Assembly: GCA_951799445.1 (NCBI GenBank)
Contig: OX637293.1
Location: forward strand, 13,330,001 to 13,394,000
DNA: 64,000 nucleotides
From: Pseudisothecium myosuroides
Taxonomy: Eukaryota > Streptophyta > Bryopsida > Hypnales > Lembophyllaceae
Direction: 5' to 3'
The notes beneath the pieces were generated by a model, which worked only from the letters and a program-made list of their open reading frames with translations, searched no databases and was not told where the DNA came from. Position numbers and translations under genes: made by a program. Below are positions 11,858 through 23,619 of this stretch, piece after piece; position 1 is the first letter of the stretch, and every line of letters begins with the position of its first letter.

Positions 11858-12063
11858 ATTTTTGGCATCTAATGGATGACAAGGAATTCTTCTAGTAGTA
11901 CAGAAGTTCAACAATTCATCTTTGGAATTCTGTTGTAAAAAAAAGAGGTCTTCTACAATAGTTTGACTTCCAGTGAGTGCTTTTGCAATTTTTTAAGCCA
12001 ATGATTCACACGGTAATGAAAAGGTATGATTTCCAAGGTCACCCATTCATCCTTTAAGGATAA
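11854..12063 (-). mobile_element. TTAA-type MITE, about 225-bp family
   Basis: Shares the TTAA at 11854-11857 with the preceding element. Its body matches, in reverse orientation, the copies at 28124 and 46439 (for example TCTACAATAGTTTGACTTCC and AATGATTCACACGGTAATG). The far end has decayed (CCTTTAAGGATAA). Mirrored copies lie at 13547-13756, 19549-19758 and 21242-21451. Confidence 0.75.
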
Positions 12064-12781
12064 AACCTCTAGATCCTATTCAAAAATGTAAAGTTCTACT
12101 TTTGTCTAGGAATAGATTTAAGGAATTGTTTTTTATTTTTGCGTATCTCCAAATGAAATTGAAAGCCTCTCTTTGTGTAAGATGTCATTTTGTACATTTT
12201 GGAACCCACTTTAGTGATTCAATTATTTTTATATATTTTTATAACACTTTCAACATCCAAATTCTAAAGAACTATGAACCTTGTAGAGTCTCTGAAGGCT
12301 TGTATGCAATTCAATCATATAATTCCTAAAGGTACAAAGTCCTAGTAGGCTTTTCTTAAGATTTTTGAGAGGTTCCTTTCATGTCAAGTTTTTCTATTAT
12401 GTATGTATGTATATATAGTGACTCCCAAAAGTAGTTGGCCACCCTAAAAATCGCTCTCACAAATTGAGAAATTGGAATTTTGAAGTGAAATTTAAACATG
12501 TTGTTGTACAAAAGGAATTATACTTTCATGTGTAATTTCACTTTAAATGGATTATATTTAGACCTATTATTAATTGAATGAAATTTCTATGGAAATTTTT
12601 TTTTTTGTGAGAAGTCAAAATGTCCCATTTCTTTTTATAGGAAGAATGTACATCTTCACAAGAATCACATATTACAAGTTTCATGAATTTTGGATTTTTA
12701 TTGATTGAGATCTAATTGATTGAAATTTGACCTCAAAATTTTTTTTTCTAAATTTTTCACTCCATAAATTGCAAAAAAATA
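12064..12781. other. inner palindrome arm, AT-rich, non-coding
   Basis: No credible gene. The 75- and 61-residue ORFs are AT-rich chance frames duplicated by the palindrome. A short TATG tandem (about 12398-12412) is present. The arm ends at 12781, where pairing with 12829 stops. Confidence 0.6.
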
Positions 12782-15700
12782 TGTTTTTGATGTACATAAT
12801 CATTTTGTGTTATTTTAAATTTTTATTTTATTTTTTTGCAATTTATGGAGTGAAAAATTTAGAAAAAAAAATTTTGAGGTCAAATTTCAATCAATTAGAT
12901 CTCAATCAATAAAAATCCAAAATTCATGAAACTTGTAACATGTGATTCTTGTGAAGATGTACATTCTTCCTATAAAAAGAAATGGGACATTTTGACTTCT
13001 CACAAAAAAAAAAATTTCCATAGAAATTTCATTCAATTAATAATAGGTCTAAATATAATCCATTTAAAGTGAAATTACACATGAAAGTATAATTCCTTTT
13101 GTACAACAACATGTTTAAATTTCACTTCAAAATTCCAATTTCTCAATTTGTGAGAGCGATTTTTAGGGTGGCCAACTACTTTTGGGAGTCACTATATATA
13201 CATACATACATAATAGAAAAACTTGACATGAAAGGAACCTCTCAAAAATCTTAAGAAAAGCCTACTAGGACTTTGTACCTTTAGGAATTATATGATTGAA
13301 TTGCATACAAGCCTTCAGAGACTCTACAAGGTTCATAGTTCTTTAGAATTTGGATGTTGAAAGTGTTATAAAAATATATAAAAATAATTGAATCACTAAA
13401 GTGGGTTCCAAAATGTACAAAATGACATCTTACACAAAGAGAGGCTTTCAATTTCATTTGGAGATACGCAAAAATAAAAAACAATTCCTTAAATCTATTC
13501 CTAGACAAAAGTAGAACTTTACATTTTTGAATAGGATCTAGAGGTTTTATCCTTAAAGGATGAATGGGTGACCTTGGAAATCATACCTTTTCATTACCGT
13601 GTGAATCATTGGCTTAAAAAATTGCAAAAGCACTCACTGGAAGTCAAACTATTGTAGAAGACCTCTTTTTTTTACAACAGAATTCCAAAGATGAATTGTT
13701 GAACTTCTGTACTACTAGAAGAATTCCTTGTCATCCATTAGATGCCAAAAATTTAACCCCTAAATGCCCAAGGCCTTTTTTGAACTTCTAGGAATTTGCT
13801 CTAAATTGAACAAAAAAACAGCATTTTGAAAAGTTGTACCAATTTTTTTTGAAATGCAACTATACAAAGTCAAACTAGACATGTTAGAGATCACATAGGA
13901 AAAGAAAAGAAAACAATATCAATTATGAATTGAAAGATTAAAATGTTTGAACATGAGGGTGTTAAAAATGCAAAAGTGACTTGAAATCTTTCAATGCTCT
14001 TCACATGCCAAATCTAAAAAGTTGGTCAACATAAAATATGAGGTCCAAGGACCTAACATGCATAACCCCAATCAATTTATGGCTTCTCAAAATCTACTCT
14101 ACAATTTTTTTAAATGAATTTCTAATGTGATTTTTCCTTCAAGATCTAATGTATTTGAGGCTCATTTCCAAGAGCCCTCAACACTACAGAAAGTCAAGAT
14201 TGCAATGGGTACCCTTGCACAAAATCTTGAATAGAAAAATCGTAATCTATCATTTTCAAAATTGAACTTTTGGCACTAAAGGTAGACTTCAAAAAGAATT
14301 TTCAAAAATATAAATTACTAAAAATAGCAACTTGGTTAGGTTTTATTTAACTTCAAAGTTCTGTTGACACCACAATTTGGTGCCTCGGGCATTTAGGGGT
14401 TAAGGGTCAAACATTTTTTAATTTAATTTTTGATATTTCATTGTAGCTTCTAGTCATTGTAAGACTTCTTTTTTAATTGAAACAAGTATTGCAAAAGTCA
14501 CAAGTATTGCAATATTATAAGGCTTTGTTTATTTTCATGGAAATATACTAGGGCAATCTTTCAAGCAATCTGGATTGCAAAGAAATATTGCCTCTTCTAT
14601 TACAAAAAGATACCGATTAGATAAAATATCTACAATTAAAGAAATGACATTACAACTAGATTATGGGCTTTCGAAACATCAAAAGGGAAGACATAATACT
14701 TCAAGTTGGTTTTAAAACTCAATTTGTAATGTTTTTTATAAATAAACAAAACAAAGGTAATAGATTGCTTACAACAACATTCCCATCAACCACACATTAA
14801 ATTACAATGTTTGCTATGTTCACCTCTTTCAAAATGACTGTTACTAGGAAAGAATATCCACAAGCGTGCATTCTCCAGTCGCGTTCTTTGTACCGTCGGA
14901 AAGGACTCTCCAACGAGGGGTGCATGGACTTTGCTCTTGGCACCCTCAAAAAGCACTCTCGGAGGAGGGGTGCAAAAGACTTTGTTTTGTGGCATTTGGA
15001 CCTATGGTGTGAAGATATTGAATTTCGAAGTTTCTATGAATTAAAATAATGGAGAGTTACTTTCACTTTTATTTTGGCCGTGGCAACGGCACAGGGCACA
15101 CCGGTTGGAATTGACATTACCCAATTATTTTTTCATAAAAGAGCTCACGAGCTCAGTGAAAAACGGAACGTTATCAATCATCCACTCCTTGATGCAATCT
15201 AAGACAACAATGACCCAAAATGGAAGCAACTGACAAACAAAATTGTATACAACCTGTAAACACAGAAAGCCACTCTGCAACCAGCCAAACTCTAGGGCAT
15301 GGAGATCACATAAGCCTTGCGATCCCATCAAACTCACTCCGCACAAGCACATACACAACCAATATCCACAATGCCACGTCACACGTGTTCACAACGCTAC
15401 CGAAAGCAGTCCATCGTGGAGAAGTAGACAGTCTAGACACAGATGATGCCTCGAATTCAATAGCTCCAATGTAAAGTATTTAAATGCTTTCCGAATACAC
15501 CACCAGCACATGGCCTGAATATTGTACATCGCGGAGGTTGGGCCTCCGGCACATCAATGACCTAAACTAACCGATCAGCGCGTGACCAGCCTCAGGTTTA
15601 TGCTGGAGGGACCAAAATTCTCGACGGATTATCATGCTCGGCGTACTGATTGCGGTATATTGCGACCGACCAGATCTGTCCAAACGGCCTGCTCTCAAAA

Positions 15701-15924
15701 GAAGATTACAGTATGAACCGAGCCAAGCCTCCTCGTCTGTGATCGAAGAGCTGGGTACCTGAATGGGAGGAAGGGCCTCGGTTTAGGGTTATAGTAGAAG
15801 GCAAACCAGCTGCAATCTCACCCCGACCTGCCGAGGGCTCTCAACGTCCCATGTAGTGGAGGGGAAGGCGTGATCAAAACCACGCTCCCTCGAATCAGAA
15901 GCGAGACGACACGGTCTCAGTTCC

Positions 15925-17014
15925 CTACGTCGTCACATCTGCCAACTGGGCTTCCTTCAAGGACAACAATCCAAGGTCAGGAAGACGATTCCACTGCGGA
16001 TTCGACTTGATGATCGCGTCCTTCAGCGTCAGCAGCTTGGACGTCCTGGGATCGCCGAGCCAGGCCCGAACGAGGTGGCCCGCGCACACCAGACGCCCTT
16101 CGTTGTATCGACCCACTTGGAACGGGGCCTTGATCTCCAGCAACCTCGACTCCACGGCTCGTTTCACGGTGCTGAAGCCGGCCACTTTGCTGTGCTTGCC
16201 CCAACCGGTCAAAATACTGTCCATCACAGCACAAAACGCCACAAACATCAGTGCGGGCTGTGCAGTCATCGTCAAACAGTCTTCTACAGCAGTTCTCACA
16301 CACGGTACAACGAGCGAAACAGATCAAAGCCTCGGCTAACTCACATACCGACCTGCAATCACTGAACCCTACCACCCCAAAGCTAATCACCATTACATAC
16401 CTGAGAACTCGGGGCAAGTCGTGACCTTCCCACACCAAGTCTCGCAGATCCAGAAGCCAAACGTGGAGCATGGCTTGAGCTGCGCCGACGGACATCAGGT
16501 GCAGGTCCAGACAAAACTGCTGCTCAGACCGCCACCACGCGTTCTCCCACACCTGCCGCCGCTTCGCGGCAACCACCACCTTCTGAGCTCCCTCCCTCTG
16601 TTTCGACAACCACACGAAACCTCAGACGCGGGACTCGTTCGAGCAACCAGGTAAAAACCTTTGGACTCGTTACTTCAAGACCCGCTAACCAGCGAAGACA
16701 CAGCATCATGTGTTGCAACGCAACCATCTCGACCAAACCTAAATAACAAATCAAACCCTAAAACCAAGCCCCAACCCTCGGGGCAACGGGGAACACCCAC
16801 ATAAGGTCCGAGAACACACTGCCGGACCACAAGACCTCGCTGGCAGCAAAACTGAGTAAACCAGAGACCGGGTAAAAGCTCACACCTGGCCAAAGTGCCA
16901 CAGCACATCCGTCAGAGCGTTGTAAAACGCGGCCCCCGTGGCGTAGTCCATCCGAGCGATCTCGTCGAAAAGCCTCAGAGCCTCCACCCAGACCTGCTCC
17001 CTCAAACCCATCAA
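15925..17014 (-). pseudogene. GUN1: GUN1-like gene, truncated by gap (inverted arm)
   Basis: Mirror of GUN1 exons 5 (15925-16216), 4 (16401-16597) and part of exon 3 (from 16886), cut at the N gap. The sequence is intact where present. The truncation is an assembly boundary and not a mutation. By the overlap argument this is the same gene as the 23620-27107 copy: 17014 aligns to 24709, and 15925-17014 aligns to 23620-24709. Confidence 0.85.
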
Positions 17015-17214
17015 NNNNNNNNNNNNNNNNNNNNNNNNNNNNNNNNNNNNNNNNNNNNNNNNNNNNNNNNNNNNNNNNNNNNNNNNNNNNNNNNNNNNNN
17101 NNNNNNNNNNNNNNNNNNNNNNNNNNNNNNNNNNNNNNNNNNNNNNNNNNNNNNNNNNNNNNNNNNNNNNNNNNNNNNNNNNNNNNNNNNNNNNNNNNNN
17201 NNNNNNNNNNNNNN
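17015..17214. other. assembly gap, exactly 200 N
   Basis: A run of exactly 200 N, a round number typical of a placeholder gap between contigs of unknown distance. GUN1 sequence breaks off on both sides: exon 3 in minus orientation to the left, exon 5 in plus orientation to the right. Confidence 0.98.
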
Positions 17215-17382
17215 CTGGTGTGCGCGGGCCACCTCGTTCGGGCCTGGCTCGGCGATCCCAGGACGTCCAAGCTGCTGACGCTGAAGGACGCGATCATCAA
17301 GTCGAATCCGCAGTGGAATCGTCTTCCTGACCTTGGATTGTTGTCCTTGAAGGAAGCCCAGTTGGCAGATGTGACGACGTAG
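17215..17382 (+). pseudogene. GUN1: GUN1-like last-exon fragment beside gap
   Basis: The last part of GUN1 exon 5 (equivalent to 9518-9685), starting directly at the gap and ending at the same TAG. It is truncated by the contig edge. The following 0.8 kb differs from the other copies by single-base indels and substitutions, often in short homopolymers (for example GTGGTTTGATC for GTGGTTTTGATC). That fits an unpolished contig end. Confidence 0.85.
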
Positions 17383-20300
17383 GGAACTGAGACCGTGTCG
17401 TCTCGCTTCTGATTCGAGGGAGCGTGGTTTGATCACGCCTTCCCCTCCACTACATGGGACGGTTGAGAGCCCTCGGCAGGTCGGGTGAGATTGGCAGCTG
17501 GTTTGCCTTCTACTATAACCCTAAACCGAGGCCCTTCCTCCCATTCAGGTACCCAGCTCTTCGATCACAGACGAGGAGGCTTGGCTCGGTTCATACTGTA
17601 ATCTTCTTTTGAAGAGCAGGCCGTTTGGACAGATCTGTCGGTCGCATATACCGCATTCAGTACGCCGAGCATGATAATCCGTCGAGAATTTTGGTCCCTC
17701 CAGCATAAACCTGAGGCTGGTCACGCGCTGATCGGTTAGTTTAGGTCATTGATGTGCCGGAGGCCCAACCTCCGCGATGTACAATATTCAGGCCATGTGC
17801 TGGTGGTGTATTCGGAAAGCATTTAAATACTTTACATTGGAGCTATTGAATTCGAGGCATCATCTGTGTCTAGACTGTCTACTTCTCCACGATGACTGCT
17901 TTCGGTAGCGTTGTGAACTCGTGTGACGTGGCATTGTGGATATTGGTTGTGTATGTGCTTGTGCGGAGTGAGTTTGATGGGATCGCAAGGCTTATGTGAT
18001 CTCCATGCCCTAGAGTTTGGCTGGTTGCAGAGTGGCTTTCTGTGTTTACCAGGTTGTATACAATTTTGTTTGTCAGTTGCTTCCATTTTGGGTCATTGTT
18101 GTCTTAGATTGCATCAAGGAGTGGATGATGATAACGTTCCGTTTTTCACTGAGCTCGTGAGCTCTTTTATGAAAAAATAATTGGGTAATGTCAATTCCAA
18201 CCGGTGTGCCCTGTGCCGTTGCCACGGCCAAAATAAAAGTGAAAGTAACTCTCCATTATTTTAATTCATAGAAACTTCGAAATTCAATATCTTCACACCA
18301 TAGGTCCAAATGCCACAAAACAAAGTCTTTTGCACCCCTCCTCCGAGAGTGCTTTTTGAGGGTGCCAAGAGCAAAGTCCATGCACCCCTCGTTGGAGAGT
18401 CCTTTCCGACGGTACAAAGAACGCGACTGGAGAATGCACGCTTGTGGATATTCTTTCCTAGTAACAGTCATTTTGAAAGAGGTGAACATAGCAAACATTG
18501 TAATTTAATGTGTGGTTGATGGGAATGTTGTTGTAAGCAATCTATTACCTTTGTTTTGTTTATTTATAAAAAACATTACAAATTGAGTTTTAAAACCAAC
18601 TTGAAGTATTATGTCTTCCCTTTTGATGTTTCGAAAGCCCATAATCTAGTTGTAATGTCATTTCTTTAATTGTAGATATTTTATCTAATCGGTATCTTTT
18701 TGTAATAGAAGAGGCAATATTTCTTTGCAATCCAGATTGCTTGAAAGATTGCCCTAGTATATTTCCATGAAAATAAACAAAGCCTTATAATATTGCAATA
18801 CTTGTGACTTTTGCAATACTTGTTTCAATTAAAAAAGAAGTCTTACAATGACTAGAAGCTACAATGAAATATCAAAAATTAAATTAAAAAATGTTTGACC
18901 CTTAACCCCTAAATGCCCGAGGCACCAAATTGTGGTGTCAACAGAACTTTGAAGTTAAATAAAACCTAACCAAGTTGCTATTTTTAGTAATTTATATTTT
19001 TGAAAATTCTTTTTGAAGTCTACCTTTAGTGCCAAAAGTTCAATTTTGAAAATGATAGATTACGATTTTTCTATTCAAGATTTTGTGCAAGGGTACCCAT
19101 TGCAATCTTGACTTTCTGTAGTGTTGAGGGCTCTTGGAAATGAGCCTCAAATACATTAGATCTTGAAGGAAAAATCACATTAGAAATTCATTTAAAAAAA
19201 TTGTAGAGTAGATTTTGAGAAGCCATAAATTGATTGGGGTTATGCATGTTAGGTCCTTGGACCTCATATTTTATGTTGACCAACTTTTTAGATTTGGCAT
19301 GTGAAGAGCATTGAAAGATTTCAAGTCACTTTTGCATTTTTAACACCCTCATGTTCAAACATTTTAATCTTTCAATTCATAATTGATATTGTTTTCTTTT
19401 CTTTTCCTATGTGATCTCTAACATGTCTAGTTTGACTTTGTATAGTTGCATTTCAAAAAAAATTGGTACAACTTTTCAAAATGCTGTTTTTTTGTTCAAT
19501 TTAGAGCAAATTCCTAGAAGTTCAAAAAAGGCCTTGGGCATTTAGGGGTTAAATTTTTGGCATCTAATGGATGACAAGGAATTCTTCTAGTAGTACAGAA
19601 GTTCAACAATTCATCTTTGGAATTCTGTTGTAAAAAAAAGAGGTCTTCTACAATAGTTTGACTTCCAGTGAGTGCTTTTGCAATTTTTTAAGCCAATGAT
19701 TCACACGGTAATGAAAAGGTATGATTTCCAAGGTCACCCATTCATCCTTTAAGGATAAAACCTCTAGATCCTATTCAAAAATGTAAAGTTCTACTTTTGT
19801 CTAGGAATAGATTTAAGGAATTGTTTTTTATTTTTGCGTATCTCCAAATGAAATTGAAAGCCTCTCTTTGTGTAAGATGTCATTTTGTACATTTTGGAAC
19901 CCACTTTAGTGATTCAATTATTTTTATATATTTTTATAACACTTTCAACATCCAAATTCTAAAGAACTATGAACCTTGTAGAGTCTCTGAAGGCTTGTAT
20001 GCAATTCAATCATATAATTCCTAAAGGTACAAAGTCCTAGTAGGCTTTTCTTAAGATTTTTGAGAGGTTCCTTTCATGTCAAGTTTTTCTATTATGTATG
20101 TATGTATATATAGTGACTCCCAAAAGTAGTTGGCCACCCTAAAAATCGCTCTCACAAATTGAGAAATTGGAATTTTGAAGTGAAATTTAAACATGTTGTT
20201 GTACAAAAGGAATTATACTTTCATGTGTAATTTCACTTTAAATGGATTATATTTAGACCTATTATTAATTGAATGAAATTTCTATGGAAATTTTTTTTTT

Positions 20301-23300
20301 TGTGAGAAGTCAAAATGTCCCATTTCTTTTTATAGGAAGAATGTACATCTTCACAAGAATCACATATTACAAGTTTCATGAATTTTGGATTTTTATTGAT
20401 TGAGATCTAATTGATTGAAATTTGACCTCAAAATTTTTTTTTCTAAATTTTTCACTCCATAAATTGCAAAAAAATATGTTTTTGATGTACATAATCATTT
20501 TGTGTTATTTTAAATTTTTATTTTATTTTTTTGCAATTTATGGAGTGAAAAATTTAGAAAAAAAAATTTTGAGGTCAAATTTCAATCAATTAGATCTCAA
20601 TCAATAAAAATCCAAAATTCATGAAACTTGTAACATGTGATTCTTGTGAAGATGTACATTCTTCCTATAAAAAGAAATGGGACATTTTGACTTCTCACAA
20701 AAAAAAAAATTTCCATAGAAATTTCATTCAATTAATAATAGGTCTAAATATAATCCATTTAAAGTGAAATTACACATGAAAGTATAATTCCTTTTGTACA
20801 ACAACATGTTTAAATTTCACTTCAAAATTCCAATTTCTCAATTTGTGAGAGCGATTTTTAGGGTGGCCAACTACTTTTGGGAGTCACTATATATACATAC
20901 ATACATAATAGAAAAACTTGACATGAAAGGAACCTCTCAAAAATCTTAAGAAAAGCCTACTAGGACTTTGTACCTTTAGGAATTATATGATTGAATTGCA
21001 TACAAGCCTTCAGAGACTCTACAAGGTTCATAGTTCTTTAGAATTTGGATGTTGAAAGTGTTATAAAAATATATAAAAATAATTGAATCACTAAAGTGGG
21101 TTCCAAAATGTACAAAATGACATCTTACACAAAGAGAGGCTTTCAATTTCATTTGGAGATACGCAAAAATAAAAAACAATTCCTTAAATCTATTCCTAGA
21201 CAAAAGTAGAACTTTACATTTTTGAATAGGATCTAGAGGTTTTATCCTTAAAGGATGAATGGGTGACCTTGGAAATCATACCTTTTCATTACCGTGTGAA
21301 TCATTGGCTTAAAAAATTGCAAAAGCACTCACTGGAAGTCAAACTATTGTAGAAGACCTCTTTTTTTTACAACAGAATTCCAAAGATGAATTGTTGAACT
21401 TCTGTACTACTAGAAGAATTCCTTGTCATCCATTAGATGCCAAAAATTTAACCCCTAAATGCCCAAGGCCTTTTTTGAACTTCTAGGAATTTGCTCTAAA
21501 TTGAACAAAAAAACAGCATTTTGAAAAGTTGTACCAATTTTTTTTGAAATGCAACTATACAAAGTCAAACTAGACATGTTAGAGATCACATAGGAAAAGA
21601 AAAGAAAACAATATCAATTATGAATTGAAAGATTAAAATGTTTGAACATGAGGGTGTTAAAAATGCAAAAGTGACTTGAAATCTTTCAATGCTCTTCACA
21701 TGCCAAATCTAAAAAGTTGGTCAACATAAAATATGAGGTCCAAGGACCTAACATGCATAACCCCAATCAATTTATGGCTTCTCAAAATCTACTCTACAAT
21801 TTTTTTAAATGAATTTCTAATGTGATTTTTCCTTCAAGATCTAATGTATTTGAGGCTCATTTCCAAGAGCCCTCAACACTACAGAAAGTCAAGATTGCAA
21901 TGGGTACCCTTGCACAAAATCTTGAATAGAAAAATCGTAATCTATCATTTTCAAAATTGAACTTTTGGCACTAAAGGTAGACTTCAAAAAGAATTTTCAA
22001 AAATATAAATTACTAAAAATAGCAACTTGGTTAGGTTTTATTTAACTTCAAAGTTCTGTTGACACCACAATTTGGTGCCTCGGGCATTTAGGGGTTAAGG
22101 GTCAAACATTTTTTAATTTAATTTTTGATATTTCATTGTAGCTTCTAGTCATTGTAAGACTTCTTTTTTAATTGAAACAAGTATTGCAAAAGTCACAAGT
22201 ATTGCAATATTATAAGGCTTTGTTTATTTTCATGGAAATATACTAGGGCAATCTTTCAAGCAATCTGGATTGCAAAGAAATATTGCCTCTTCTATTACAA
22301 AAAGATACCGATTAGATAAAATATCTACAATTAAAGAAATGACATTACAACTAGATTATGGGCTTTCGAAACATCAAAAGGGAAGACATAATACTTCAAG
22401 TTGGTTTTAAAACTCAATTTGTAATGTTTTTTATAAATAAACAAAACAAAGGTAATAGATTGCTTACAACAACATTCCCATCAACCACACATTAAATTAC
22501 AATGTTTGCTATGTTCACCTCTTTCAAAATGACTGTTACTAGGAAAGAATATCCACAAGCGTGCATTCTCCAGTCGCGTTCTTTGTACCGTCGGAAAGGA
22601 CTCTCCAACGAGGGGTGCATGGACTTTGCTCTTGGCACCCTCAAAAAGCACTCTCGGAGGAGGGGTGCAAAAGACTTTGTTTTGTGGCATTTGGACCTAT
22701 GGTGTGAAGATATTGAATTTCGAAGTTTCTATGAATTAAAATAATGGAGAGTTACTTTCACTTTTATTTTGGCCGTGGCAACGGCACAGGGCACACCGGT
22801 TGGAATTGACATTACCCAATTATTTTTTCATAAAAGAGCTCACGAGCTCAGTGAAAAACGGAACGTTATCAATCATCCACTCCTTGATGCAATCTAAGAC
22901 AACAATGACCCAAAATGGAAGCAACTGACAAACAAAATTGTATACAACCTGTAAACACAGAAAGCCACTCTGCAACCAGCCAAACTCTAGGGCATGGAGA
23001 TCACATAAGCCTTGCGATCCCATCAAACTCACTCCGCACAAGCACATACACAACCAATATCCACAATGCCACGTCACACGTGTTCACAACGCTACCGAAA
23101 GCAGTCCATCGTGGAGAAGTAGACAGTCTAGACACAGATGATGCCTCGAATTCAATAGCTCCAATGTAAAGTATTTAAATGCTTTCCGAATACACCACCA
23201 GCACATGGCCTGAATATTGTACATCGCGGAGGTTGGGCCTCCGGCACATCAATGACCTAAACTAACCGATCAGCGCGTGACCAGCCTCAGGTTTATGCTG

Positions 23301-23619
23301 GAGGGACCAAAATTCTCGACGGATTATCATGCTCGGCGTACTGATTGCGGTATATTGCGACCGACCAGATCTGTCCAAACGGCCTGCTCTCAAAAGAAGA
23401 TTACAGTATGAACCGAGCCAAGCCTCCTCGTCTGTGATCGAAGAGCTGGGTACCTGAATGGGAGGAAGGGCCTCGGTTTAGGGTTATAGTAGAAGGCAAA
23501 CCAGCTGCAATCTCACCCCGACCTGCCGAGGGCTCTCAACGTCCCATGTAGTGGAGGGGAAGGCGTGATCAAAACCACGCTCCCTCGAATCAGAAGCGAG
23601 ACGACACGGTCTCAGTTCC

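Larger units (their letters stand above)
6169..17014. repeat. palindrome with twin GUN1 genes (left contig)
   Basis: Position i pairs with position 25610 minus i. The left arm, 6169-12781, is followed by a 47-bp spacer (12782-12828) and an inverted arm that runs to the N gap at 17014. Every ORF in the left arm downstream of about 8597 recurs unchanged on the other strand. One arm difference was found (A at 12671; the pairing base at 12939 corresponds to G). The arm contains the GUN1 3' half, its downstream region and two TTAA elements. Confidence 0.93.

Noticed and set aside
6169..17014. Palindrome as a pure fold-back sequencing artefact
   Set aside because: The right contig reaches a different, diverged flank, and one arm-specific base difference appears in both contigs. 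Not fully excluded, but less likely than a real inverted pair.
16758..17300. ORFs that run across the N gap
   Set aside because: The middle is unknown bases and the two sides belong to different, oppositely oriented contig ends. They are not real reading frames.
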